A DNA stretch of 64,000 nt from positions 105,446 to 169,445 of the forward strand of contig NW_027479268.1 of assembly GCF_051014685.1 (NCBI RefSeq). The letters are read 5' to 3'. A program made the translations under genes and the position numbers. This DNA comes from Ptiloglossa arizonensis (lineage: Eukaryota > Arthropoda > Insecta > Hymenoptera > Colletidae). Below, one piece after another: positions 22,741 to 34,462 of this stretch; the first letter of the stretch is position 1; every line of letters starts with the position of its first letter. Below the pieces are notes generated by a model, which was not told where the DNA came from, did not search any database, and saw only the letters and a program-made list of their open reading frames with translations.

Positions 22741-24490
22741 CGAAAATTTTGAGTTTTTCAAGCGTTTCTTACCTCAAAACTGCCATATCTCGCGAACGGA
22801 TTGACCAATCCGCAAAATTTCTGTTGCATCTGAAAGTAGAAACTCGCCCGATTACAACGGTCTGAGTAGTTTTCCCCTAGGCCGTTCTAGTCATTCGTTT
22901 CGAGCATCAGAACTGCGTAAATTTTGAGTTTTTCAAGCGTTTCTTACCTAAAAACTGCCATATCTCGCGAACGGATTGACCAATCCGCAAAGTTTCAGTT
23001 GCATCTGAAAGTAGAAGCTCGCCCGATTACAACGGTCTGAGTAGTTTTCCCCTAGGCCGTTCTAGTTATTCGTTTCGAGCATCAGAACTGCGAAAATTTT
23101 GAGTTTTTCAAGCGTTTCTTACCTCAAAACTGCCATATCTCGCGAACGGATTGACCAATCCGCAAAATTTCTGTTGCATCAGAAAGTAGAAACTCGCCCG
23201 ATTACAACGGTCTGAGTAGTTTTCCCCTAGGCCGTTCTAGTCATTCGTTTCGAGCATCAGAACTGCGTAAATTTTGAGTTTTTCAAGCGTTTCTTACCTA
23301 AAAACTGCCATATCTCGCGAACGGATTGACCAATCCGCAAAGTTTCAGTTGCATCTGAAAGTAGAAGCTCGCCCGATTACAACGGTCTGAGTAGTTTTCC
23401 CCTAGGCCGTTCTAGTTATTCGTTTCGAGCATCAGAACTGCGAAAATTTTGAGTTTTTCAAGCGTTTCTTACCTCAAAACTGCCATATCTCGCGAACGGA
23501 TTGACCAATCCGCAAAATCTCTGTTGCATCTGAAAGTAGAAACTCGCCCGATTACAACGGTCTGAGTAGTTTTCCCCTAGGCCGTTCTAGTCATTCGTTT
23601 CGAGCATCAGAACTGCGTAAATTTTGAGTTTTTCAAGCGTTTCTTACCTAAAAACTGCCATATCTCGCGAACGGATTGACCAATCCGCAAAGTTTCAGTT
23701 GCATCTGAAAGTAGAAGCTCGCCCGATTACAACGGTCTGAGTAGTTTTCCCCTAGGCCGTTCTAGTTATTCGTTTCGAGCATCAGAACTGCGAAAATTTT
23801 GAGTTTTTCAAGCGTTTCTTACCTCAAAACTGCCATATCTCGCGAACGGATTGACCAATCCGCAAAATTTCTGTTGCATCTGAAAGTAGAAACTCGCCCG
23901 ATTACAACGGTCTGAGTAGTTTTCCCCTAGGCCGTTCTAGTCATTCGTTTCGAGCATCAGAACTGCGTAAATTTTGAGTTTTTCAAGCGTTTCTTACCTA
24001 AAAACTGCCATATCTCGCGAACGGATTGACCAATCCGCAAAGTTTCAGTTGCATCTGAAAGTAGAAGCTCGCCCGATTACAACGGTCTGAGTAGTTTTCC
24101 CCTAGGCCGTTCTAGTTATTCGTTTCGAGCATCAGAACTGCGAAAATTTTGAGTTTTTCAAGCGTTTCTTACCTCAAAACTGCCATATCTCGCGAACGGA
24201 TTGACCAATCCGCAAAATTTCTGTTGCATCTGAAAGTAGAAACTCGCCCGATTACAACGGTCTGAGTAGTTTTCCCCTAGGCCGTTCTAGTCATTCGTTT
24301 CGAGCATCAGAACTGCGTAAATTTTGAGTTTTTCAAGCGTTTCTTACCTAAAAACTGCCATATCTCGCGAACGGATTGACCAATCCGCAAAGTTTCAGTT
24401 GCATCTGAAAGTAGAAGCTCGCCCGATTACAACGGTCTGAGTAGTTTTCCCCTAGGCCGTTCTAGTTATTCGTTTCGAGCATCAGAACTG
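22741..24490 (+). repeat. Core dimer tract: five consecutive 350-bp repeats
   Basis: Ten monomers in strict A-D alternation, nearly free of private change. I noted 'gcatcagaaag' near 23,178 and 'aaaatctctg' near 23,518. This is the most homogenised stretch of the window. Confidence 0.88.
22916..23090 (+). repeat. D-type monomer ('cctaaaaac', 'aaagtttcag')
   Basis: Diagnostic set: T at local 3, 'acctaaaaac' (C to A at 35), A to G at 77 giving 'gcaaagtttcag', 'gaagctcgcccg' at 102, and usually T at 152. It alternates with A-type in the middle domain to make the 350-bp dimer. Relatives with 'cgaaaa' starts and 'cctcaaaac' occur at 21,866, 22,566, 24,491 and 26,591 and look like partial exchanges with A-type. 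Confidence 0.9.
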
Positions 24491-27400
24491 CGAAAATTTT
24501 GAGTTTTTCAAGCGTTTCTTACCTCAAAACTGCCATATCTCGCGAACGGATTGACCAATCCGCAAAGTTTCAGTTGCATCTGAAAGTAGAAGCTCGCCCG
24601 ATTACAACGGTCTGAGTAGTTTTCCCCTAGGCCGTTCTAGTTATTCGTTTCGAGCATCAGAACTGCGAAAATTTTGAGTTTTTCAAGCGTTTCTTACCTC
24701 AAATCTGCCATATCTCGCGAACGGATTGACCAATCCGCAAAGTTTCAGTTGCATCTGAAAGTAGAAGCTCGCCCGATTACAACGGTCTGAGTAGTTTTCC
24801 CCTAGGCCGTTCTAGTTATTCGTTTCGAGCATCAGAACTGCGAAAATTTTGGGTTTTTCAAGCGTTTCTTACCTAAAAACTGCCATATCTCGCGAACGGA
24901 TTGACCAATCCGCAAAATTTCTGTTGCATCTGGAAGTAGAAACTCGCCCGATTACAACGGTCTGAGTAGTTTTCCCCTAGGCCGTTCTAGTTATTCGTTT
25001 CGAGCATCAGAACTGCGAAAATTTTGAGTTTTTCAAGCGTTTCTTACCTCAAAACTGCCATATCTCGCGAACGGATTGACCAATTCGCAAAATTTCAGTT
25101 GCATCTGAAAGTAGAAGCTTGCCCGAATACAACGGTCTGAGTAGTTTTCCCCTAGGCCGTTCTAGTTATTCGTTTCGAGCATCAGAACTGCGAAAATTTT
25201 GAGTTTTTCAAGCGTTTCTTACCTCAAAACTGCCATATCTCGCGAACGGATTGACCAATCCGCAAAATTTCTGTTGCATCTGAAAGTAGAAACTCGCCCG
25301 ATTACAACGGTCTGAGTAGTTTTCCCCTAGGCCGTTCGAGTTATTCGTTTCGAGCATCAGAACTGCGAAAATTTTGAGTTTTTCAAGCGTTTCTTACCTC
25401 AAAACTGCCATATCTCGCGAACGGACTGACCAATTCGCAAAATTTCAGTTGCATCTGAAAGTAGAAGCTTGCCCGAATACAACGGTCTGAGTAGTTTTCC
25501 CCTAGGCCGTTCTAGTTATTCGTTTCGAGCATCAGAACTGCGAAAATTTTGAGTTTTTCAAGCGTTTCTTACCTCAAAACTGCCATATCTCGCGAACGGA
25601 TTGACCAATCCGCAAAATTTCTGTTGCATCTGAAAGTAGAAACTCGCCTGATTACAACGGTCTGAGTAGTTTTCCCCTAGGCCGTTCTAGTCATTCGTTT
25701 CGAGCATCAGTACTGCGTAAATTTTGAGTTTTTCAAGCGTTTCTTACCTAAAAACTGCCATATCTCGCGAACGGATTGACCAATCCGCAAAGTTTCAGTT
25801 GCATCTGAAAGTAGAAGCTCGCCCGATTACAACGGTCTGAGTAGTTTTCCCCTAGGCCGTTCTAGTTATTCGTTTCGAGCATCAGAACTGCGAAAATTTT
25901 GAGTTTTTCAAGCGTTTCTTACCTCAAAACTGCCATATCTCGCGAACGGATTGACCAATCCGCAAAATTTCTGTTGCATCTGAAAGTAGAAACTCGCCCG
26001 ATTACAACGGTCTGAGTAGTTTTCCCCTAGGCCGTTCTAGTCATTCGTTTCGAGCATCAGAACTGCGTAAATTTTGAGTTTTTCAAGCGTTTCTTACCTA
26101 AAAACTGCCATATCTCGCGAACGGATTGACCAATCCGCAAAGTTTCAGTTGCATCTGAAAGTAGAAGCTCGCCCGATTACAACGGTCTGAGTAGTTTTCC
26201 CCTAGGCCGTTCTAGTTATTCGTTTCGAGCATCAGAACTGCGAAAATTTTGAGTTTTTCAAGCGTTTCTTACCTCAAAACTGCCATATCTCGCGAACGGA
26301 TTGACCAATCCGCAAAATTTCTGTTGCATCTGAAAGTAGAAACTCGCCCGATTACAACGGTCTGAGTAGTTTTCCCCTAGGCCGTTCTAGTCATTCGTTT
26401 CGAGCATCAGAACTGCGTAAATTTTGAGTTTTTCAAGCGTTTCTTACCTAGAAACTGCCATATCTCGCGAACGGATTGACCAATCCGCAAAGTTTCAGTT
26501 GCATCTGAAAGTAGAAGCTCGCCCGATTACAACGGTCTGAGTAGTTTTCCCCTAGGCCGTTCTAGTTATTCGTTTCGAGCATCAGAACTGCGAAAATTTT
26601 GAGTTTTTCAAGCGTTTCTTACCTCAAAACTGCCATATCTCGCGAACGGATTGACCAATCCGCAAAGTTTCAGTTGCATCTGAAAGTAGAAGATCGCCCG
26701 ATTACAACGGTCTGAGTAGTTTTCCCCTAGGCCGTTCTAGTTATTCGTTTCGAGCATCAGAACTGCGAAAATTTTGAGTTTTTCAAGCGTTTCTTACCTC
26801 AAAACTGCCATATCTCGCGAACGGATTGACCAATCCGCAAAATTTCTGTTGCATCTGAAAGTAGAAACTCGCCCGATTACAACGGTCTGAGTAGTTTTCC
26901 CCTAGGCCGTTCTAGTTATTCGTTTCGAGCATCAGAACTGCGTAAATTTTGAGTTTTTCAAGCGTTTCTTACCTAAAAACTGCCATATCTCGCGAACGGA
27001 TTGACCAATCCGCAAAGTTTCAGTTGCATCTGAAAGTAGAAGCTGGCCCGATTACAACGGTCTGAGTAGTTTTCCCCTAGGCCGTTCTAGTTATTCGTTT
27101 CGAGCATCAGAACTGCGAAAATTTTGAGTTTTTCAAGCGTTTCTTACCTCAAAACTGCCATATCTCGCGAACGGATTGACCAATCCGCAAAATTTCTGTT
27201 GCATCTGAAAGTAGAAACTCGCCCGATTACAACGGTCTGAGTAGTTTTCCCCTAGGCCGTTCTAGTTATTCGTTTCGAGCATCAGAACTGCGAAAATTTT
27301 GAGTTTTTCAAGCGTTTCTTACCTCAAAACTGCCATATCTCGCGAACGGATTGACCAATTCGCAAAATTTCAGTTGCATCTGAAAGTAGAAGCTTGCCCG

Positions 27401-28165
27401 AATACAACGGTCTGAGTAGTTTTCCCCTAGGCCGTTCTAGTTATTCGTTTCGAGCATCAGAACTGCGAAAATTTTGAGTTTTTCAAGCGTTTCTTACCTC
27501 AAAACTGCCATATCTCGCGAACGGATTGACCAATCCGCAAAATTTCTGTTGCATCTGAAAGTAGAAACTCGCCCGATTACAACGGTCTGAGTAGTTTTCC
27601 CCTAGGCCGTTCTAGTTATTCGTTTCGAGCATCAGAACTGCGAAAATTTTGAGTTTTTCAAGCGTTTCATACCTCAAAACTGCCATATCTCGCGAACGGA
27701 TTGACCAATTCGCAAAATTTCAGTTGCATCTGAAAGTAGAAGCTTGCCCGAATACAACGGTCTGAGTAGTTTTCCCCTAGGCCGTTCTAGTTATTCGTTT
27801 CGAGCATCAGAACTGCGAAAATTTTGAGTTTTTCAAGCGTTTCTTACCTAAAAACTGCCATATCTCGCGAACGGATTGACCAATCCGCAAAGTTTCAGTT
27901 GCATCTGAAAGTAGATGCTCGCCCGATTACAACGGTCTGAGTAGTTTTCCCCTAGGCCGTTCTAGTTATTCGTTTCGAGCATCAGAACTGCGAAAATTTT
28001 GAGTTTTTCAAGCGTTTCTTACCTCAAAACTGCCTTATCTCGCGAACGGATTGACCAATCCGCAAAATTTCTGTTGCATCTGAAAGTAGAAACTCGCCCG
28101 ATTAAAACGGTCTGAGTAGTTTTCCCCTAGGCCGTTCTAGTCATTCGTTTCGAGCATCAGAACTG

Positions 28166-28865
28166 CGTAAATTTTGAGTTTTTCAAGCGTTTCTTACATG
28201 AAAACTGCCATATATCGCGAACGGATTGAGCAATCCGCAAAATTTCTGTTGCATCTGAAAGTAGAAACTCGCCCGATTACAACGGTCTGAGTAGTTTTTC
28301 CCTAGGCCGTTCTAGTTATTCGTTTCGAGCATCAGAACTGCGAAAATTTTGAGTGTTTCAAGCGTTTCTTACCTCAAAACTGCCATATCTCGCGAACGGA
28401 TTGTCCAATTCGCAAAATTTCAGTTGCATCTGAAAGTAGAAGCTGGCCCGAATACAACGGTCTGAGTAGTTTTCCCCTAGGCCGTTCTAGTTATTCGTTT
28501 CGAGCATCAGAACTGCGAAAATTTTGAGTTTTTCAAGCGTTTCTTACCTCAGAACTGCCATATCTCGCGAACGGATTGACCAATCCGCAAAATTTCTGTT
28601 GCATCTGAAAGTAGAAACTCGCCCGATTACAACGGTCTGAGTAGTTTTCCCCTAGGCCGTTCTAGTCATTCGTTTCGAGCATCAGAACTGCGTAAATTTT
28701 GAGTTTTTCAAGCGTTTCTTACCTCAAAACTGCCATATCTCGCGAACGGATTGACCAATCCGCAAAATTTCTGTTGCAACTGAAAGTAGAAACTGGCCCG
28801 ATTACAACGGTATGAGTTGTTTTCCCCTAGGCCGTTCTAGTCATTCGTTTCGAGCATCAGAACTG
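28166..28865 (+). repeat. Four-monomer phrase, first copy
   Basis: Order: 'gaaaactgcc...gagcaat' unit, T-derived unit with 'gagtgtttcaag' and 'ttgtcc', 'cctcagaac' unit, and 'gcaactg' E-type. Copies are at 28,166, 32,014 (offset 3,848, 22 monomers less two single-base deletions) and, for the last three units, 34,988 (offset 2,799 from 32,189). The first unit has a private 'acatgaaaac' and the fourth 'gagttgttttcc'. Confidence 0.83.
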
Positions 28866-29040
28866 CGTAAATTTTGAGTTTTTCAAGCGTTTCTTACCTG
28901 AAAACTGCCATATCTCGCGAACGGATTGACCAATTCGCAAAATTTCAGTTGCATCTGAAAGTAGAAGCTTGCCCGAATACAACGGTCTGAGTAGTTTTCC
29001 CCTAGGCCGTTCTAGTTATTCGTTTCGAGCATCAGAACTG
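28866..29040 (+). repeat. Hybrid monomer ('cctgaaaac' left, T-type right)
   Basis: Left part has T at local 3 and 'cctgaaaac', which elsewhere goes with 'atatatcgcg' and 'gagcaat'. Here it continues as 'atatctcgcg' and T-type 'caattcgc'/'agcttgcccgaa'. The switch is between local 36 and 49. The corresponding unit after the sister phrase (32,714) is not hybrid. Confidence 0.78.
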
Positions 29041-29389
29041 CGAAAATTTTGAGTTTTTCAAGCGTTTCTTACCTAAAAACTGCCATATCTCGCGAACGGA
29101 TTGACCAATCCGCAAAGTTTCAGTTGCATCTGAAAGTAGATGCTCGCCCGATTACAACGGTCTGAGTAGTTTTCCCCTAGGCCGTTCTAGTTATTCGTTT
29201 CGAGCATCAGAACTGCGAAAATTTTGAGTTTTTCAAGCGTTTCTTACCTCAAAACTGCCATATCTCGCGAACGGATTGACCAATCCGCAAAATTTCTGTT
29301 GCATCTGAAAGTAGAAACTCGCCCGATTACAACGGTCTGAGTAGTTTTCCCCTAGGCCGTTCTAGTTATTCGTTTCGAGCATCAGACTG

Positions 29390-31313
29390 CGAAAATTTTG
29401 AGTTTTTCAAGCGTTTCTTACCTCAAAACTGCCATATCTCGCGAACGGATTGACCAATCCGCAAAGTTTCAGTTGCATCTGAAAGTAGAAGCTCGCCCGA
29501 TTACAACGGTCTGAGTAGTTTTCCCCTAGGCCGTTCTAGTTATTCGTTTCGAGCATCAGAACTGCGAAAATTTTGAGTTTTTCAAGCGTTTCTTACCTCA
29601 AAACTGCCATATCTCGCGAACGGATTGACCAATCCGCAAAATTTCTGTTGCATCTGAAAGTAGAAACTCGCCCGATTACAGCGGTCTGAGTAGTTTTCCC
29701 CTAGGCCGTTCTAGTCATTCGTTTCGAGCATCAGAACTGCGTAAATTTTGAGTTTTTCAAGCGTTTCTTACCTGAAAACTGCCATATATCGCGAACGGAT
29801 TGAGCAATCCGCAAAATTTCTGTTGCATCTGAAAGTAGAAACTCGCCCGATTACAACGGTCTGAGTAGTTTTCCCCTAGGCCGTTCTAGTTATTCGTTTC
29901 GAGCATCAGAACTGCGAAAATTTTGAGTTTTTCAAGCGTTTCTTACCTCAAAACTGCCATATCTCGCGAACGGAATGACCAATTCGCAAAATTTCAGTTG
30001 CATCTGAAAGTAGAAGCTTGCCCGAATACAACGGTCTGAGTAGTTTTCCCCTACGCCGTTCTAGTTATTCGTTTCGAGCATCAGAACTGCGAAAATTTTG
30101 AGTTTTTCAAGCGTTTCTTACCTCAAAACTGCCATATCTCGCGAACGGATTAACCAATCCGCAAAATTTCTGTTGCATCTGAAAGTAGAAACTCGCCCGA
30201 TTACAACGGTCTGAGTAGTTTTCCCCTAGGCCGTTCTAGTTATTCGTTTCGAGCATCAGAACTGCGAAAATTTTGAGTTTTTCAAGCGTTTCTTACCTAA
30301 AAACTGCCATATCTCGCGAACGGATTGACCAATCCGCAAAATTTCTGTTGCATCTGAAAGTAGAAACTCGCCCGATTACAACGGTCTGAGTAGTTTTCCC
30401 CTAGGCCGTTCTAGTTATTCGTTTCGAGCATCAGACTGCGAAAATTTTGAGTTTTTCAAGCGTTTCTTACCTCAAAACTGCCATATCTCGCGAACGGATT
30501 GACCAATCCGCAAAGTTTCAGTTGCATCTGAAAGTAGAAGCTCGCCCGATTACAACGGTCTGAGTAGTTTTCCCCTAGGCCGTTCTAGTTATTCGTTTCG
30601 AGCATCAGAACTGCGAAAATTTTGAGTTTTTCAAGCGTTTCTTACCTCAAAACTGCCATATCTCGCGAACGGATTGACCAATCCGCAAAATTTCTGTTGC
30701 ATCTGAAAGTAGAAACTCGCCCGATTACAGCGGTCTGAGTAGTTTTCCCCTAGGCCGTTCTAGTCATTCGTTTCGAGCATCAGAACTGCGTAAATTTTGA
30801 GTTTTTCAAGCGTTTCTTACCTGAAAACTGCCATATATCGCGAACGGATTGAGCAATCCGCAAAATTTCTGTTGCATCTGAAAGTAGAAACTCGCCCGAT
30901 TACAACGGTCTGAGTAGTTTTCCCCTAGGCCGTTCTAGTTATTCGTTTCGAGCATCAGAACTGCGAAAATTTTGAGTTTTTCAAGCGTTTCTTACCTCAA
31001 AACTGCCATATCTCGCGAACGGAATGACCAATTCGCAAAATTTCAGTTGCATCTGAAAGTAGAAGCTTGCCCGAATACAACGGTCTGAGTAGTTTTCCCC
31101 TACGCCGTTCTAGTTATTCGTTTCGAGCATCAGAACTGCGAAAATTTTGAGTTTTTCAAGCGTTTCTTACCTCAAAACTGCCATATCTCGCGAACGGATT
31201 AACCAATCCGCAAAATTTCTGTTGCATCTGAAAGTAGAAACTCGCCCGATTACAACGGTCTGAGTAGTTTTCCCCTAGGCCGTTCTAGTTATTCGTTTCG
31301 AGCATCAGAACTG
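29390..31313 (+). repeat. Six-monomer tandem duplication, period 1,049 bp
   Basis: Five consecutive private changes repeat 1,049 bp apart: one-base-deleted 'catcagactgcg' (29,382 and 30,431), 'attacagcgg', 'ggaatgacc', 'ctacgccg' (30,051 and 31,100) and 'ggattaacc' (30,152 and 31,201 at the 'aacc'). Copies are 29,390-30,264 and 30,439-31,313, with the linking unit at 30,265. Sharing such otherwise unique changes shows the duplication is recent. Confidence 0.92.
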
Positions 31314-32888
31314 CGAAAATTTTGAGTTTTTCAAGCGTTTCTTACCTCAAAACTGCCATATCTCGCGAACGGATTGACCAATTCGCAAAATTTCAGTTGC
31401 ATCTGAAAGTAGAAGCTTGCCCGAATACAACGGTCTGAGTAGTTTTCCCCTAGGCCGTTCTAGTTATTCGTTTCGAGCATCAGAACTGCGAAAATTTTGA
31501 GTTTTTCAAGCGTTTCTTACCTCAAAACTGCCATATCTCGCGAACGGATTGACCAATCCGCAAAATTTCTGTTGCATCTGAAAGTAGAAGCTCGCCCGAT
31601 TACAACGGTCTGAGTAGTTTTCCCCTAGGCCGTTCTAGTCATTCGTTTCGAGCATCAGAACTGCGTAAATTTTGAGTTTTTCAAGCGTTTCTTACCTAAA
31701 AACTGCCATATCTCGCGAACGGATTGACCAATCCGCAAAGTTTCAGTTGCATCTGAAAGTAGAAGCTCACCCGATTACAACGGTCTGAGTAGTTTTCCCC
31801 TAGGCCGTTCTAGTTATTCGTTTCGAGCATCAGAACTGCGAAAATTTTGAGTTTTTCAAGCGTTTCTTACCTCAAAACTGCCATATCTCGCGAACGGATT
31901 GACCAATCCGCAAAATTTCTGTTGCATCTGAAAGTAGAAACTCGCCCGATTACAACGGTCTGAGTAGTTTTCCCCTAGGCCGTTCTAGTCATTCGTTTCG
32001 AGCATCAGAACTGCGTAAATTTTGAGTTTTTCAAGCGTTTCTTACCTGAAAACTGCCATATATCGCGAACGGATTGAGCAATCCGCAAAATTTCTGTTGC
32101 ATCTGAAAGTAGAAACTCGCCCGATTACAACGGTCTGAGTAGTTTTCCCCTAGGCCGTTCTAGTTATTCGTTTCGAGCATCAGAACTGCGAAAATTTTGA
32201 GTGTTTCAAGCGTTTCTTACCTCAAAACTGCCATATCTCGCGAACGGATTGTCCAATTCGCAAAATTTCAGTTGCATCTGAAAGTAGAAGCTTGCCCGAA
32301 TACAACGGTCTGAGTAGTTTTCCCCTAGGCCGTTCTAGTTATTCGTTTCGAGCATCAGAACTGCGAAAATTTTGAGTTTTTCAAGCGTTTCTTACCTCAG
32401 AACTGCCATATCTCGCGAACGGATTGACCAATCCGCAAAATTTCTGTTGCATCTGAAAGTAGAAACTCGCCCGATTACAACGGTCTGAGTAGTTTTCCCC
32501 TAGGCCGTTCTAGTCATTCGTTTCGAGCATCAGAACTGCGTAAATTTTGAGTTTTTCAAGCGTTTCTTACCTCAAAACTGCCATATCTCGCGAACGGATT
32601 GACCAATCCGCAAAATTTCTGTTGCAACTGAAAGTAGAAACTGGCCCGATTACAACGGTATGAGTAGTTTTCCCCTAGGCCGTTCTAGTCATTCGTTTCG
32701 AGCATCAGAACTGCGTAAATTTTGAGTTTTTCAAGCGTTTCTTACCTGAAAACTGCCATATATCGCGAACGGATTGAGCAATCCGCAAAATTTCTGTTGC
32801 ATCTGAAAGTAGAAACTCGCCCGATTACAACGGTCTGAGTAGTTTTCCCCTAGGCCGTTCTAGTTATTCGTTTCGAGCATCAGAACTG

Positions 32889-34462
32889 CGAAAATTTTGA
32901 GTTTTTCAAGCGTTTCTTACCTCAAAACTGCCATATCTCGCGAACGGATTGACCAATTCGCAAAATTTCAGTTGCATCTGAAAGTAGAAGCTTGCCCGAA
33001 TACAACGGTCTGGGTAGTTTTCCCCTAGGCCGTTCTAGTTATTCGTTTCGAGCATCAGAACTGCGAAAATTTTGAGTTTTTCAAGCGTTTCTTACCTCAA
33101 AACTGCCATATCTCGCGAACGGATTGACCAATCCGCAAAATTTCTGTTGCATCTGAAAGTAGAAGCTCGCCCGATTACAAGGGTCTGAGTAGTTTTCCCC
33201 TAGGCCGTTCTAGTCATTCGTTTCGAGCATCAGAACTGCGAAAATTTTGAGTTTTTCAAGCGTTTCTTACCTCAAAACTGCCATATCTCGCGAACGGATT
33301 GACCAATCCGCAAAGTTTCAGTTGCATCTGAAAGTAGAAACTCGCCCGATTACAACGGTCTGAGTAGTTTTCCCCTAGGCCGTTCCAGTCATTCGTTTCG
33401 AGCATCAGAACTGCGTAAATTTTGAGTTTTTCAAGCGTTTCTTACCTCAAAACTGCCATATCTCGCGAACGGATTGACCAATCCGCAAAATTTCTGTTGC
33501 ATCTGAAAGTAGAAACTGGCCCGATTACAACGGTATGAGTAGTTTTCCCCTAGGCCGTTCTAGTCATTCGTTTCGAGCATCAGAACTGCGTAAATTTTGA
33601 GTTTTTCAAGCGTTTCTTACCTGAAAACTGCCATATATCGCGAACGGATTGAGCAATCCGCAAAATTTCTGTTGCATCTGAAAGTAGAAACTCGCCCGAT
33701 TACAACGGTCTGAGTAGTTTTCCCCTAGGCCGTTCTAGTTATTCGTTTCGAGCATCAGAACTGCGAAAATTTTGAGTTTTTCAAGCGTTTCTTACCTCAA
33801 AACTGCCATATCTCGCGAACGGATTGACCAATTCGCAAAATTTCAGTTGCATCTGAAAGTAGAAGATTGCCCGAATACAACGGTCTGGGTAGTTTTCCCT
33901 AGGCCGTTCTAGTTATTCGTTTCGAGCATCAGAACTGCGAAAATTTTGAGTTTTTCAAGCGTTTCTTACCTCAAAACTGCCATATCTCGCGAACGGATTG
34001 ACCAATCCGCAAAATTTCTGTTGCATCTGAAAGTAGAAGCTCGCCCGATTACAAGGGTCTGAGTAGTTTTCCCCTAGGCCGTTCTAGTCATTCGTTTCGA
34101 GCATCAGAACTGCGAAAATTTTGAGTTTTTCAAGCGTTTCTTACCTCAAAACTGCCATATCTCGCGAACGGATTGACCAATCCGCAAAGTTTCAGTTGCA
34201 TCTGAAAGTAGAAACTCGCCCGATTACAACGGTCTGAGTAGTTTTCCCCTAGGCCGTTCCAGTCATTCGTTTCGAGCATCAGAACTGCGTAAATTTTGAG
34301 TTTTTCAAGCGTTTCTTACCTCAAAACTGCCATATCTCGCGAACGGATTGACCAATCCGCAAAATTTCTGTTGCATCTGAAAGTAGAAACTGGCCCGATT
34401 ACAACGGTATGAGTAGTTTTCCCCTAGGCCGTTCTAGTTATTCGTTTCGAGCATCAGAACTG
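32889..34462 (+). repeat. Five-monomer tandem duplication, period 875 bp
   Basis: Order: T-type with 'tctgggtag', A-like with 'acaagggtctg', 'aaagtttcag' unit ending 'gttccagtc', E-type and 'cctgaaaac'. 'tgggtag' recurs at 33,011 and 33,886. The second copy lacks the fifth unit and carries 'gaagattgcccg' (HindIII site lost) and one C missing from 'ttccctagg'. Confidence 0.88.

Larger units (their letters stand above)
20991..27290 (+). repeat. Middle domain: mostly 350-bp A/D dimer HOR
   Basis: A-type and D-type units alternate. 'cctaaaaac' markers at 22,946, 23,296, 23,646, 23,996 and 24,346 are each exactly 350 bp apart. The alternation is interrupted by aaagtttcag/cctcaaaac intermediates (21,866, 22,566, 24,491, 24,666, 26,591) and by T-type units at 25,016 and 25,366. 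All monomers I tracked here are 175 bp. Isolated private changes include 'gaatttttc' (21,341), 'aattttcag' (22,216), 'gggtttttc' (24,841) and 'gttcgag' (25,337). Confidence 0.88.
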
